Below are positions 1 to 17,191 of a stretch of 64,000 bases of DNA, piece after piece. The notes under the pieces are model-generated. The model had not been told where the DNA came from and searched no databases. It worked only from the letters and a program-made list of their open reading frames with translations. The translations under genes were made by a program, and so were the position numbers. Position 1 is the first letter of the stretch. Every line of letters starts with the position of its first letter. This stretch comes from Daphnia pulex. Lineage: Eukaryota; Arthropoda; Branchiopoda; Diplostraca; Daphniidae. The stretch spans positions 1,116,001-1,180,000 of the forward strand of contig NC_060019.1 in assembly GCF_021134715.1 (NCBI RefSeq), written 5' to 3'.

Positions 1-347
1 TGAAAATCAATAATGCCTTTTTTGGGGTATAAGCTATTTTAAGATCCTCACATATCCTGGTCGAAATCTTACAAAAATATTTATGGCCGTTTTCTGCCAA
101 ATGCAATTTCGGGCGTTCGTGTCAAATACAGATTTTACTCGGAAAAACTTGTTCTTCTTCTTTCGGGAAGGTTAACAAAATAAAGAATAATAAAGTCGAA
201 TACACTGTTAATAATACCTCACGTTTTTCGAGACATACAGTCCTCGGAAACCGGGCAACTAGAAACGTATATTATAATCTACGATAACCGAGACGTGTTT
301 TCCGTCTCGGAAATCGAGAGTAATAATCGTCCATTCTCATATAAAAG

Positions 348-425
348 ATTAGACTTCGGTAGGAATTGAACTCGGATCTCCGACATCACAGTCGGATGCT
401 GATCCGCTGTGCCATTTCAATATGT
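348..425 (-). repeat. degenerate tRNA-like sequence
   Basis: Read on the minus strand, this stretch has a box A-like GGCACAGCGGATCAG, an anticodon-arm-like hairpin (CCGAC/GTCGG) and a box B-like GAGTTCAATTCC in the right order and spacing. The acceptor and T stems do not pair well and the anticodon loop is the wrong size. A decayed tRNA gene or the head of a tRNA-derived SINE is more likely than a working tRNA. Confidence 0.35.
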
Positions 426-1127
426 TATAGGGAACAGTACCTTTTTGATACATTTTAGGCTGTTTTTTTAACTAGACAAAAGGAAGGGAAAAAGTAGGAA
501 ACAAAAATTGAGAATGTACATTTTTGGTCGAGACGTGCTATTGAAAATCGAAGGTTATAACTACCGAAACGGAGAACCTACCGATTTTCGATACATAGTA
601 ACAATTTTCGGTAATATGTATTTACCCATAAACGAGACCTTTTTTAACAGTGTAATTACCGGGGATGTCAGAAGTCTTGCAGTACTGTTCCACTAGGTGA
701 ACGAAAACGTAAAATAACCGGCCCATCTGTTAAGGTAAAATTTGAATTTAGATTTTGAATAATTTTGCGCTTCATTGTGTGGATTTCGTGACAAGAGACT
801 TGAATGCACGAAATGGAATTGGCATCAATTGCTACCTTTTCTTCGTGTTTGAGCAGCTCCCAAATTGGAATGGCGGCCGCGTCGGTCGGTTGCGGCTGAT
901 TCACTAAAATGAACGAGGCGACAATCAGCAAGAGGAAAGGGCAGCGGCAACTCCAGCGGGACATTTTTGTTTTTTCGACGTTTGAAAAAGCGAACGAAAT
1001 GGTCAACACGTGAAAAATCGGAACGGGAGAAAATCAAGGGACTGACGGTGAAGTGTTGTTTGAGTGAACGCTGGTCGAGCAACTGATTGTGGCCGCACGT
1101 TACGCGTTGCCTCTTATGGGGCAGGGA

Positions 1128-1375
1128 AAAGGCGAAGAGGAGGAGGAGGTTGGGATGTTCTCTGGCGGGCGGGACTGGAGGAGGAGGTCCCGAAGAGGAG
1201 AAAGAAGAAGAAGAAGAAGAGGAGGAATGCACCAAACTCCGCCGGCAAGGACGTTCTCCATCCACCGTCGAATTTCTTCTTCTTCACTTCTTCTTCCTTG
1301 AATTTTCTTTCTCTTTTCTTTCTTCTCTCTCCCTACACCTTTTCCTTCGTTCGTTCGTTCGTTCGTTTCTTTTTT
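1128..1375. repeat. purine/pyrimidine simple-sequence block
   Basis: A purine-rich tract (GAGGAGGAGG, GAAGAAGAAG) at about 1,130-1,225 is followed by pyrimidine-rich sequence (TTCTTCTTC, TTTCTTTC) and a (TTCG)4 run at about 1,346-1,361. It is low-complexity DNA and gives spurious open frames on both strands. Confidence 0.75.
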
Positions 1376-4300
1376 TCGTGATTGGAATGTCTTGGTCGGC
1401 CTCTTTCCGACATTCTTTCGGAGGTCACCAAGGTCGTTCGTCCTTCTCTTTTTCATTTTTCCCAATTCCTTCACGACGACCGAACGACGATGGAAATTCC
1501 GCACAGAAACCGATCGAACGTGAATTTCGTTTTGAAAATATTCCGGCGCCAAATTTAATTCACGGTGGAGTATAAAGGCGTCGCTTTGATTCGGCAACCA
1601 TTAACGACATTGGCCTGGTTAAAACATCTTCCTGCCAAGGTCCGCTCGTGCACATTTATTACGTTGTTGTTGTTGTTGTTGTTTGGTATTGGAATTGCGG
1701 GAAATGAGCGGTGCGATGTGGCTGTTGCCGGGCGCATCGCAACCGAATTCACGGACGTCCAATGAAATTCGGGTCATCGAGTACGAAAGTTGAACGAGTC
1801 GACGACTAATTTATTAGTCGACCAATTTATTAGTCGACCAATTCAGTCGATGCTCTGGACAACATTGGAACAATCGGGCGCTTTATTGGTTTTTCTTTTG
1901 GTTCTTGTTTCTCCCGATTGGAATGCAAACGTCCAACAATCAAACGAACGAACGAGGCGAATCCACGTCAATAGAAAAACCCACGAGGAAAAGCTGAAAA
2001 TTCAAATAAGAAAAAGAAAAAGAAAAAGGGACGTTGGCTTCTGCTGTTGCTGCCACAGTCGAAGAAAACGATTGAGTAACATTCCCATATATGGTCATGT
2101 CTCTCTTCATGTTCGTGCCAGCCAGTCAGCGCAGGCCTCGGCAACATCCTTCACCTTTTCCCTCATCATCATCACGCAATCACACGTGAATTTATTTTAT
2201 TCTTTTTAAAAATATTTCCTTGTTTCTTCATAAAATTTGAATTTTGTGCCAATTGAATTTCCCGGTCGATTTTTGGAATTTGGAGGGAAATTCAAAATTG
2301 TAAAAATAAAATCGGAACGGGTTGAAATGAAGTTGTGGGGTTACTCGAGGTTAATCGTCGAATTGAGGTGGCCGTTTCTTCTTTTCCACATTATTCGAAT
2401 GATAAGAAATTGAGAAGAAGAAAAAGAAATGGGAGGAAAGAAGAAGAAGAAGAGGCCGAGGGGGGAAAAAAGAAACGAATGCGTCGGCCGTCGCCGCTGC
2501 TGTCCGCCACCGACTCTCTCCGCTCATTGCACGCGGGACTTGCGAGTCCCGACGGGACGGCGCCGACTGGATGGCGCCAGATCAAAAGAAAAAATAAGAA
2601 GAAAAAGGTAAAAACTGGCATCAGGCGGTTGTTGGGAGAGAAAAGAAAAAAAGGCCAGGAGGAACTGCTGGGCAGAGAGGCAGCAGCAGCCGACGGACCG
2701 GCGGTTGTTGTTGGGGCGTTCGATCGTTCGGGTCGACTCCATCAAACATCATTTATGCGCCCATCATCTTCCCACACGTACACACACGAGAGGGTCTACA
2801 CATACGGAGGGGCCGCCACACTATCACGGCTTTGCTCTTTTCTTCTCTTCTCTCGTCCCAGTGCGCGCGTACAGAAATAAATAAACGGCCCAAAAAGACT
2901 CGCGGGGAAACGAAAAAACATTTGGGTTGCGGGACTGCTCCCGGCGGACCAGGCTCAACGTCGCCACCACTACAAAACAACGGAAAAGAAAAACAATCAC
3001 CGTATATACAAAGAAGAAAACTTGCCAAACAATTTGATGTTGTAAAACAATGAGAAATGCTTAGGAGAATGGAAATATATAGACTCCACCTAGAATTGTT
3101 TGGTATTCAAATGTTTGTCGACCAGCTGTTTTTGTTCCCAAATACTTCCATCACTTTTTATTCAATCGAATAAAAACGGGAACAGAACAGTGGCCTTTTG
3201 TTTTCTTTCTTTTCCTATTTGCTTTCTCTTTGATCTACTAGAAAGAAACGCAAATGAGGACAGAAAAATGCAAAGTGAATCAAATGGATCAGAATATTCT
3301 ATCTATATAGTAATAACTCAGATAAATCAGAATGAATTGCAAAATTAATCTTGTGGAACTTTCTCAATTCACAAATTTCCCAAACTATGTCTTGTCTTTT
3401 GTGGAGGGAGGTTTAACGTTCTCAAACACGCAGACTTTTATATTTGACTTTTGTATATCCGTTTTAGGACAAGGAAAATCATAGCGCCATTCACACAAGT
3501 ATAATTTAGCGAAACTAAATGTCTGAAATATTTATACACTTGCCAACATTTTACTGGTACGATGTCTCCAGTGAAAAGATAACGATTTTATTTCAATTGC
3601 GAATGGAATTTCCATTGACCCAAACTGTGTTGCGTGAATGTCGCCATATCTAGGACATGAGCAGCAAACGGCCGGGTTAGACAATCCAAATCGCTGAATA
3701 TTCTGATGCGCTTCTTTTATCATTTCTAGTCGGGATATGATTGTGCGCACCAAACGATCAAACAGATCAAACAGATGCGGATAATAGAGGATTGATTTGC
3801 ATTATTTAGGCATAGGATGGGCGCGGTCAAGGAATTCCAGTCGCGCCACCACAACCACCAGCCACCAACAATTTGAACGGCATTTCAAAACAAACAGACG
3901 AAAATTGTACGGAGAAAAAGAAAATCCCACGCATCACATCGTCGTTCCTCTTTTTGAGCGATTGGATCGGCTCGAAAACTTTCCCATCGTTTCCATTTTG
4001 CCTTACACAAGTTTGTCTCGGCCGCCGGTTGTTGATGGCCGCCGTGTTCCATGTTGTTGTTGTTGTTGCTGGTGAGAGATGCGCGTGGCTCGTGCCGTAT
4101 CTGCCCGTTCTATCTCCCCCGCTGGCCTTGGTATGCGGAATTTCGGCCCTTTTTTTTCTTTTTCTTTTTTTCGTTCGTTTCTTGTTTTTTCGGGAATAGA
4201 AGGTACAAACACATCAATGCTGCGATCTTCGACGCCATTATAATAATAATCATACACATTTGCGCAACACGACAATGTGTCCTGGCGTCTGCTGGGACGA

Positions 4301-5531
4301 CGCCCGACCGTCGCCAGCCACATTTGAATATTCACGAGACGTTATTTTCAAATCGTTTATCTCTCTCCACAAACTCTACGTGATGTCCTTTCCAAAAACT
4401 AAAAGAGCATTTTATTACCATACTGCCCCCTTCATTTATTCTATTTCCAGGAATCACATTTAAATCAAGTGCATTGACATTTTTGTTGTGTGCTGGAATG
4501 ACAAATTCACAACATATCAACCACCAACCGGTGCACATCGCGTATAGTTCAAAAGTTATTTAAATATTCACGTCTCGAGTATCAAAACCGTTATGGTCTT
4601 GTGTAATATCCTCAAACTCAGCAAGAGCCAAAAGCATAATAAGAAAAAACCCCAAAATAACCAAAGAGGGACAGCAGCAGCCGTTCGCCAAAAGTTATTT
4701 CAAACGTTTCTCTTATTTCCCGCAGTTATTTTTAACAAAAGTGAACAAGAGAATAAACGTATCGATATGTTCTGAAAGTTATCGATCGATTATCAAGTCT
4801 CGCCATTGGCAAAAACTGCGCAACAAAAGATCTGTATGTACCATTGTCCGATTGTCTAGAATTTGAATGAGAAATTTCCAAGATGACACGGAATAGCGAT
4901 AGTCCTCGGAATAGCATATCCCTTTGTTGTTTTATATTCAAACAAGTCGATTGTGTATATACATCTTTCCATTTCTATAAATACGATTGCGCATCACACA
5001 AAAGAATGAGTAATAACACATTCCCAGAAGAAGAAAGAACGCGCCAGATCATTAAATGCGCATAATTGACAGACGGACACACGTGGCTATTATTTATTGA
5101 TGGGCATCAGCAGCAGCAGACGCTACTAAAAAAAGAAAAATGATCAACGCCGAGTCGCCGCGTCCATCACGCAGCACAACAGTTGCGCACACATTTTCGG
5201 TAAGCTGCTGCTGCTGGCAGTTCTGTGATGATAATTCATCTCAGCTGTTTGGCACACGTTTTCTTTTATTTTTCTACTGAAGAAGAAGAAAAGGTAGGCG
5301 ACGATCGACGAGCGAAATGTCGACGTCCTTGGTCCCGCCAGTCGTTCATTTTTTGTTTCCCCCCGTGCTGGCCATTTGCATCAGAATTTACGCGGGAATG
5401 AAAAGGTGAAACTGGAAAATGAGTCAACCGAAAGAATTTCTACGCATCATCGTTGTGTTTCGCCATCGCAAATCTGGCGTCAACGCCGAGATGTTCAGCT
5501 ATTCATTATATGATTATACTATTATTACATA

Positions 5532-6063
5532 CAGTCGCGGCTGAAAGTTTCTATACGTGTAGCTCAAAAATACGCCTTTTTACTGTGTATTGGCGGATGG
5601 TGTTAGCCTATGGTAGAGGTTGAGCTACCTTATTTGCTCGTTTCTTTATTTTTTACCGCCCTTCTTTACTTAACTCTTCCTCTTAACATCGATTAGTAAT
5701 TTACCCACGATATCCCAAACGTTACTTATTCCTATTGCCTAATGCTAAAATGAAACTAATCGATGCAGAAATTGCCACAGTTACAAACTGATCAATCCTC
5801 TGCCATTTTAACGTTTCATTTTAGAGCTATTGCTACTTTATTGGGTATCGACTCAATTGTCTGATTATCGGCCATGGTTACCCATAGTTAAAAAAGCCGC
5901 GCCAACAAATCATTGTCGGAGGGGAAAGGGGTAGGGGGTAAAACTTGAGAAAATCGAGCAAATAAGGTAGCTCAACCTCTACCATAGGCGAACACCATCC
6001 GCCAATACACAGTAAAAAGGCGTATTTTTTAGCTACACGTATAGAAACTTTCAGCCGCGACTG
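5532..6063. mobile_element. MITE-like DNA transposon with 109 bp terminal inverted repeats
   Basis: The first 109 bases (5,532-5,640) are repeated in inverted orientation at 5,955-6,063 with only two differences. The outer ends read CAGTCGCGGCTGAAAG and are flanked by TA on both sides (5,530-5,531 and 6,064-6,065), as expected for a TA target-site duplication of the Tc1/mariner type. The 314 bp interior has no transposase frame, so the copy is non-autonomous. The near-identity of the arms suggests fairly recent insertion or gene conversion between them. Assignment to Tc1/mariner rests only on the TA duplication and the CAGT end. Confidence 0.9.
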
Positions 6064-6065
6064 TA

Positions 6066-9000
6066 TACTGCTTATACATTCCGCGTAATTTATTGGTAAA
6101 GCCGGAGAGTCTATTATAATATTGCGTCGAGATCGAGAACAGGTAATCACCTGGTCACACAGAAAAGGTAGGACGCAAAATAACACGCCCCAAAAATGTT
6201 CTTCTCTCCTTACACGGGGCTTATCTTTTTGCGATGCTGACAGCGCATCACAACACTTTACGGCGTTGGCGTATTGTACAAATTACTTTGCTATTACGCA
6301 ACACTGGAGGCAGGACATTTGTTTCTTTTTTCTGCGTATAAATTCAACCGATTTGCGCAGCAGTTGGGATCGCCAACTTTTTGTTTGTCAGACCCAAATT
6401 TGGGTGCCACACCTTTTTCTTTGTGTGTACCGGAGTGAAATATCACGACAACTTTTTTGTTCTGCGTCAAAACCGGGACAGACTCACACAAGACGCTGGG
6501 CGAACGAAAAAAAAAAAGATTCGTTCAATTGTTTTCAGTCGCCAGCGTTTTCTCAGTCGGTCCGCCGATTGTTCCGGTAAAAGGGTAAACGACATTATCC
6601 CGACGGTATAGAATAGATAAGATGGACATCAAAATAATATTCGATTCTCTCCTTTGAAGGTTGATGCGAAAATCAACAAGGAAATAGTTGTTGGGAGACA
6701 CCAAAGATGGAACACAAGAGAGAAGGATTCCCATTAAACCGCAGCAGAAAGTGAATTTGCTCATTCCAAACTTAATGATGGAGATGTTTATTTCACGTCT
6801 CTAATGGACAGAGTCTATTACGTCTTTCTGACCACCTTTTCCTCTTTTTATTCACGGCTATTATTCAACCGCAATTTTTACATTCATTCGACTCAAAGGC
6901 AATTTACTTTCATTTGATACGCTACACGTAATTTCACATTTTCCCATTTTTTCACGAAGATGGATGTCTTATGTAATCAACACTTTCGACACCCTTCTCA
7001 CCTTTGATTACACCGACAATTTTCATCTGTTCAAAAATGTCGGGTGGTAAAATTCGACAAATTCGACTTTACCTCAACAACTTGACTGGGTATCACGTCG
7101 ACGAAACCAAATTGCTGCGGTTACTTCCATCAGCGTGTGACCTTGGTAGATATTGGCATTGTTATTACAACATCGGGCGATATTAAATGTTGAAATCTTT
7201 CAAGTGGAAAGTCGATAAAGCTCTCAGGTATATGAGGAAGAAGAAATAACAAATGCGTCCTCCTCGGCACAGCACGGGATAACAATAACCGGCGCGAACA
7301 AAAGGAAAATGTATAATAATATAGTTATATGGATGTTTAGCAACATTCCTCGTTTTTATGGGTCTGCGAAACGAACAGCAGACGATAGGCGGCCCCAAAG
7401 GACCCAAAGTGTACAGTGTAACATGTCCATATATAATATAATGGACATCAAGAGATTGTGAAGTGAATAAACATCAACACCATTATACCCATAGAAAATA
7501 AGGAGTTTGCTGAGACAATGGTGGATGTTGATGTGTGTGTACGGTTTTCCCTGCGATTGTTGTTAAACACGGAAGAATGCTGCAAGGTTTTCGAACTCAA
7601 ATGACCCGGGGAATCAGAGAACAACAACAACTGACAGCTATACGGAGAAATTTTATTTACAATCAACGAGCGCTTGGAAGGTTTGAAATTTTTATGAGTT
7701 CCAGCTCCCATCGGCAGACGGTCCTTTTAAGAGTCGAATCAAAAACCCACACAAGGGAAATATTTATTCAAATTCAAATCTATAACCAGTTCAACCGCGC
7801 TCGTCGAGCGGCCAGCAGAACCACCAGCCTCCGCTCATCATCCGGAATTCCCAAGGTCGACTCCACTGGGCCTTTTGCATTCGATTCGATCCAGATGCCA
7901 AATGGGAAAAAACAAAACGACGGGGGAAAGGGAAATAATAACATTGCGAATAAGAAGTCTATCGGGGAATGACGTCACCGGTTTCCCGGAACGCCCTTGA
8001 AATGAATGAAAACAGGAAGGAAAAATAAATGGATGGATTCAACTTGCGGTGGAGCTAATCAGCCGACCGCGCCATATCGGCATCTAATTCGCCATCTATT
8101 TTGCATATTAGATTGTGTGACCACCACCACCAAGTGCCGGCCACGTACGAAATCTTTTCACCACCACCCGGTGAATCGTTAATTATCCCGAGGTACGTGA
8201 GTGATGAATCCCCTTCGCATATACAACTTGTGTTTTTCCTCTTTTGTTTTTCCACTTTCCTTTCGCTCATTTGCGGTACAGCAACTCATTGCCATAATAA
8301 TGCACAAAAACAATGTCCGGAACGACAGGAGGAAAATAGAAAATAAACTCCGAGTTAACACGCACGTCGAAAGAACAAAAAGACGGACCTAATGATGCGA
8401 GACGGTTGAGTGAAATGGAGACAAAAAGCACTTATGCGTGGAGTTTTCCCATTAACCCTTTGATTAGCATTCAAGATTATTTAAGAAATGATTGATATCC
8501 AAAATGAACGTTATAAGCGTACACAATTCAATTTTACTATGATTGGATTTCTCATCGACAGCTAGGATTAGAAAAGTAGCGCGTCCAATTTTGTTTTATT
8601 TTGAACATGACACATGCGACAAGTTCAAGATAAGAAGCAAAATGAAACGGTGACATTCAAAATTCAGGTAAAGGTAAAATTCAATTGGAATGGGTTGAAT
8701 GATTTAAAATGATATTGCGTCTTAACTCTCCAAAAACAAAGTGCGACAAGGAAATGTTGTGAACTGCCGCCAGACGAACAACTCCTGGTTGGTATCCGAA
8801 ATGACCATATTATGCGCGTACAATTTCATTTCATTACACCACACGCCCTCCGCGTGCCTGGCATTTTAAAATGGGACTTGCAACTGATTGTGTACGTGAT
8901 TTGAGTCTTTCAACGGACTTACTGGTCATAAGGATACACGCAAATATCGTTGTACAACTCTTCTACGTTTGGACAAAAAAGGCAGCCCTAAGAGCCCAGC

Positions 9001-10860
9001 AGCAGCCAAGAAGGTATTTAAAGGATTTATTATTGTGCCTCGCATCTAACGAGTAGTAGTACTCGCAAGAGGGTCGTAAAGAAGTATTAAGAGCTGACGG
9101 CAGAAAGAATTCGGGACAAATTGACCGCGCAAGAGAGATGGAGAGAGAGAGAGAGAGTGCACGGCACGTTCCACCAGGATGTTGTTTGGCGCGAGTCATC
9201 ATTTATGTTTTTCTCTTTTCTTTCTTGGGGAATCGAAAATGCAAAAAGATAGACTGGGCAGATGCCGTGGGCATTCAGGGCTACTGATTGCAAATAACCC
9301 GAGAATAAGAGAGTCAACATCCGCCTCCGTCCACTCATCCACGCGAGGCTGCAGACAAGTTGGCGGTGGTCTCGTCTTGAATCACGAAAACCTTTTGACG
9401 TCAGACACGCAAAATCCAATTCCAAAGAGGCTCGAAACGAATCGGAAAAGGGAAATTCTTATCGGGAAATCGCGGGAAAATATGAAAGAAACGAGTCGAA
9501 AAATAGCGGCGAATGAACGAACGAAAAGGAACGACAATAAAAAAAAGTCAAAACCGCAACGACGTCGACGGACCCACTGGATGACCGAGTGACTTTTTTT
9601 AAATGGCGACATTGTTCCTCCTCGACGAGATGACACAATTCTCTGTGAGTATACCCTGCCTCCCCCTTCCTCCCGGTCGTGGATGGACGCCAACGTCGTG
9701 ATGACCGACTTCACGGCTCATCATCGTCGTTCGTTCGTTTGGGGCATCGATCGGACGCCGATTTGAAAAGGAAAATCCGCAACGGTCGGAGCAAAATGAC
9801 AACGCCTTTTGAAATGTTTAGAAACGAGACACTTCGTGATTTCGAATCGCTTCGTTCGGCCGACGCCGACAGCGTCCGTCACGGTTCAGTAATCGACGGC
9901 GTTGCGTGCCCGGCAATCGTCTCAGCGTCTCAGCTGCATCAGACTCATCCAATGGTCCGATGGCGTCACTTCCATCGAGGTCGAAATGCATCACAATCGC
10001 ATCCGCACGCAGAAAAATACGAAAATTCACGAACGAAAACAAAAAAGGTGGAAAATAAACAGCCGGGACCTCGACGATGATTCCAACCACCGTGCGGGAA
10101 CTCGTTGATCAACGCCAGTCGGAGCAGCGGGACGATGGGGTCGATTGCGTCGTAAAAGATGATTCATTCCGCCCTCTGTTACAGTCAAATGAAATCAATC
10201 CGGCGGTCCTCTCAGCACGAAGCGAACGCATTTTGTGGCTTTTTCATCTTTCACGGCCGCCCAAAAAGTTACGGGCTCTGCTTTTGCCCAACGACTTTGT
10301 AACCGACCGACCGTCCGACTCACGAACGAACGAAATAAAATGAAAGAAGAACAAGGCCACCACCGGCGAATCCAATTCGAAATCGATCATCGCTGCTGCT
10401 GCACAGGCCGGCGCCTTCCTCTTCATATTCAAACAAATCCATCCATCCATCCATCCGCTTCTTTCATCTCTTCGTTTGCGAGTGAATCAGCCAAAGCAAA
10501 TGAGAAGCGTGACACTCGCATCCGTTTTGTTCCGGTTTCATTTCAACAGATCACGACTGTTTGCGTTTCAAACTTTGACTCCCCATCAGTACACCTGCAC
10601 TGGTGATTGCGAAAAAATAAGAAAAAACAAATCATAAAAGATAAATTCACGAACGCAACATTTCGGCGTGAGCGAATCATTCACGTGGAAATGCGCAGGC
10701 GTTTTCCACTTCTAAATGTCGTGAATTTGTTTGTTGTTTTCAGATGAGTCATCGATTCCATCAGAGAAAGAAAAAAAGATTTCTCGATTGTGTCTCACGT
10801 CATTGTGCACAGCTCGAACAAATTGTTAGAAAAGCGGATGCATCCGGCGCAACCGGGAAA
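6066..10860. other. gene-poor stretch without a supportable CDS
   Basis: Open frames of 60-145 codons occur on both strands, but they overlap, change composition abruptly and show no recognisable domain or splice-linked continuation. Small repeats include a GA run at about 9,138-9,157 and four ATCC units at about 10,438-10,455. I see no RNA gene. Confidence 0.5.
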
Positions 10861-10863
10861 TTA

Positions 10864-11013
10864 TTTTTCAAAAAACAATCAAATGAAAATAGAGAGCCCG
10901 TTCCTTTTCAGTGGCGTGTTTGTCCAACGAATTCGAATAGCGAACGACCGCGGCCACCCAGCTCTCTTCAAAATTCAACAATGGAACGAGGAAGAGATTT
11001 AATTGGGGTTACC
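10864..11013 (-). pseudogene. truncated, internally deleted copy of the COG5 3' region
   Basis: Bases about 10,899-11,013 match 17,813-17,932, which hold the start of the last COG5 exon and the intron before it (minus strand). The shared blocks include CCTTTTCAGTGGCGTGTT, TCGAATAGCGAACGACCG and CTTCAAAATTCAACAATG. Bases about 10,864-10,898 match 17,586-17,622, which lie beyond the COG5 stop codon. In this copy the two blocks are adjacent, so about 190 bp including most of the last coding exon is missing. Substitutions and a 3 bp insertion show decay. It cannot encode COG5. Confidence 0.75.
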
Positions 11014-13270
11014 TTAGGAGTCTTCATCGGAGAAACCTCCATTTGCCAACGAGCTTCCATCACAATTCATACGATCAATTCCGACAGATTGGTTTTATCG
11101 CACAATAAAACAGTGCCTGTGTTATAGCTCAAAGATTGTCTCAACAACCTGTGAGGTGTCGACAATCTCTAAATCAAAGCCTCTAAACAACTATCAGAAC
11201 ACCGGACTGCTGGACATCTGCTTTTGAAAAGGACGACGGTTTTGAATTTAGAGAGATGGAACCGCTAAAATTTGTTTACCCGTTAACCCCATGTTTCACT
11301 CTGACCTACCTCACCTTCATCATTTCACCCACCTCACTCAACTTAGGAAAACTGTTTTCAAGCTTTCAAGAGCTGAGGACCCCACCCCTCCCCAAAAAAG
11401 TGGATTTTTTCAAGTGAAGAAAACTAAAGAAAAGTTGTGATTCCGTTCCTCATCTAAGCAAGCGTCTTAGACAATGTTACAAAAGAGACCCAAGGAATTC
11501 TTTAATTAGGGGAAAGTGTCAAACACTTAAAAGATTCAACATTAGTTACGAAAGCAAGAAGTCACAACACAAACGGGGCAACCGAATCAATCAATTAGCC
11601 AGCACACGCTGACAGGAGCATGTGTTCCGCACTTGCTGAATTCGGTACAAGAAAGATCGCGTGAGTCGACATAAAATTGAAAAAAGAACTAAATTTGCTC
11701 ACAAAAAAGTAATATTCGAGTTAATTTTAAGCAAATAATATTCGTAACATCAAATAATGATTTTCGTTTAGCCATTCACGCTGTTCCCAAATTAATTTGT
11801 GTTCCTTTCTGGCCTTCCCGCCAAATCAAATAATTAAAAGAAAATACACCGAGAAAAAGGAGAAATGGGAAAAGATTTATTGTTACCTTTTCAAAATTAT
11901 TGATATTGTTGAAGAGTGGGTTTGTTGGATAAGGCGTCACTTAGAAATAAGTGCATGGCTATAAACCAGGGTTCGAACCCTCTGGTGAGCATTGTTAGTT
12001 AATTAAAATCCCGCTCTGGCGCCACTATGGTACGATCCATTGGGATCGATGTATCGGCGAATCTAGTGATTCTAGACAGAGGTCCCGTCCGCGGGTATAG
12101 GCTCAGACTAGAATCCCAATTGGTTATCAGGTGCTGAAGGTGTTATTGCCCGATGAGATGCTTGATCTAAAGTCATGCTAGAGGGTCAGTCCGTGTATGC
12201 GATGATGTTTAATGAATGGGCTCAGTTGCGCGGGATGATTGAGCAACCTGAGGGTTGTGTCAACGGCGTGCAACAGTGACGTGATTATATTGTGTGTCAC
12301 TAACGAACACTCAACTCATCGCACAAATTGACCTAATACCGATATGCTGTAACAATTTTGGATTTTCTTGATTTAAAATTTGATAATGCAGACATTTCTT
12401 AACGGGATTCTTAATTTCTATACTTTTTCCTTTATTTATTACGTGTGACAAGTACAGTTTTTTTTCAGCGTCAAATATATCATAGGCACTATGAATTGGC
12501 GCCTTCTTTCTTTTCTTCGACTTCCTTCATCCATGTTTTCAGGCATGCAAATCACAGTCAAAAGATAAAACTTATTCTTTTACCCGACATCACAGTTATT
12601 TATTAGTTTACTACACCATGTAAAAAAAAAACACTAAAACCAGTAGGTTCGACCTTGCACGAAAGCAATTAATTGTGATGACAATGATGAACTTTATCGC
12701 AATCGTATAATTCTGAAATCTACTTTTTTGGAATCGAAATTTAGACCACGATTTAAGTTCGAATGATCACCACCAGATGTTAGGTAATCCAATTTAATGG
12801 AAATTTTTAAAAATCTTTCAATCTTTATCTTTATCTTTAGAGTTTCTTCAGCTAAATTATACCTTTATTTTCTTTGATTAAAACGATAAATTGTATTTAC
12901 TATATCTATAAAGAATCCAAAAACTTAAGTCGTAATCATATGTAGTTTGAAACACTATCAATAGATGGCACTAAACAACAGCATGACGACCTTGACTGAC
13001 CTTAGATATCAGCAGACCCAACTTTGAACGAACCTTTCGACAGTTTTCGGTTTCCCCCTTGAAGGCAACACGAGGCTAAAACCTAAAAGGCGTTCTCAAA
13101 CTTCTCGATTTTTCGCAGAGAAACACGTCAACGGAAACAAAATCTCTAGATCAGACGCTTTTCGTGAAATTCGTGGAATACTTGGTCTTTCAGTTGAGTA
13201 CAAGCTACAAGTGCATTTCTGAGGGACAAGGAAGTGGTGATTCGTTTTGCCATTCCTCCAAATTAGAACT
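11014..13270. other. intergenic stretch upstream of NSF
   Basis: I see no coding frame of note. It contains a tRNA-like segment near 11,930-12,000, a block of moderate GC at about 12,010-12,310 unlike the AT-rich surroundings, and then AT-rich sequence up to the NSF leader. The NSF promoter and leader probably lie at about 13,020-13,276; I see no clear TATA box. Confidence 0.5.
11932..12002 (+). repeat. tRNA-like segment, possible SINE head
   Basis: TTGGATAAGGCGTC resembles a tRNA box A and AGGGTTCGAACCCT is a good box B with a pairing T arm. The middle hairpin (CACTTA/TAAGTG with a GAAA loop) is not a normal anticodon arm and the acceptor ends do not pair. The following roughly 300 bp of different composition may be the body of a tRNA-derived retroelement, but no second copy is in the window. 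Confidence 0.35.
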
Positions 13271-13276
13271 GCAAGG

Positions 13277-17191
<3,915 letters not shown>

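Larger units (their letters stand above)
1..5531. other. gene-poor stretch without a supportable CDS
   Basis: No frame here has domain-like sequence or a believable chain of exons. The longer open frames, such as those over 1,064-1,597, translate low-complexity purine or pyrimidine runs. Visible texture includes GAA/GGA-rich sequence near 1,130-1,225, four TTCG repeats near 1,346-1,361, GTT repeats near 1,663-1,682, a 17 bp direct repeat near 1,807-1,840 and scattered CAG/GTT trinucleotide runs. It may be regulatory or part of a long 5' region of a gene beyond the left edge, but nothing shows which. Confidence 0.5.

Noticed and set aside
1064-1597. Overlapping open frames of 105-165 codons on both strands
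   Set aside because: They translate GAA/TTC-type low-complexity DNA and have no domain or splice continuation.
7535-7972. 145-codon open frame on the plus strand
   Set aside because: No recognisable domain, no splice-linked exons, and composition no different from surrounding non-coding DNA.
10744-11127. 127-codon plus-strand frame
   Set aside because: Part of it is antisense to the decayed COG5 fragment; the rest shows no coding character.
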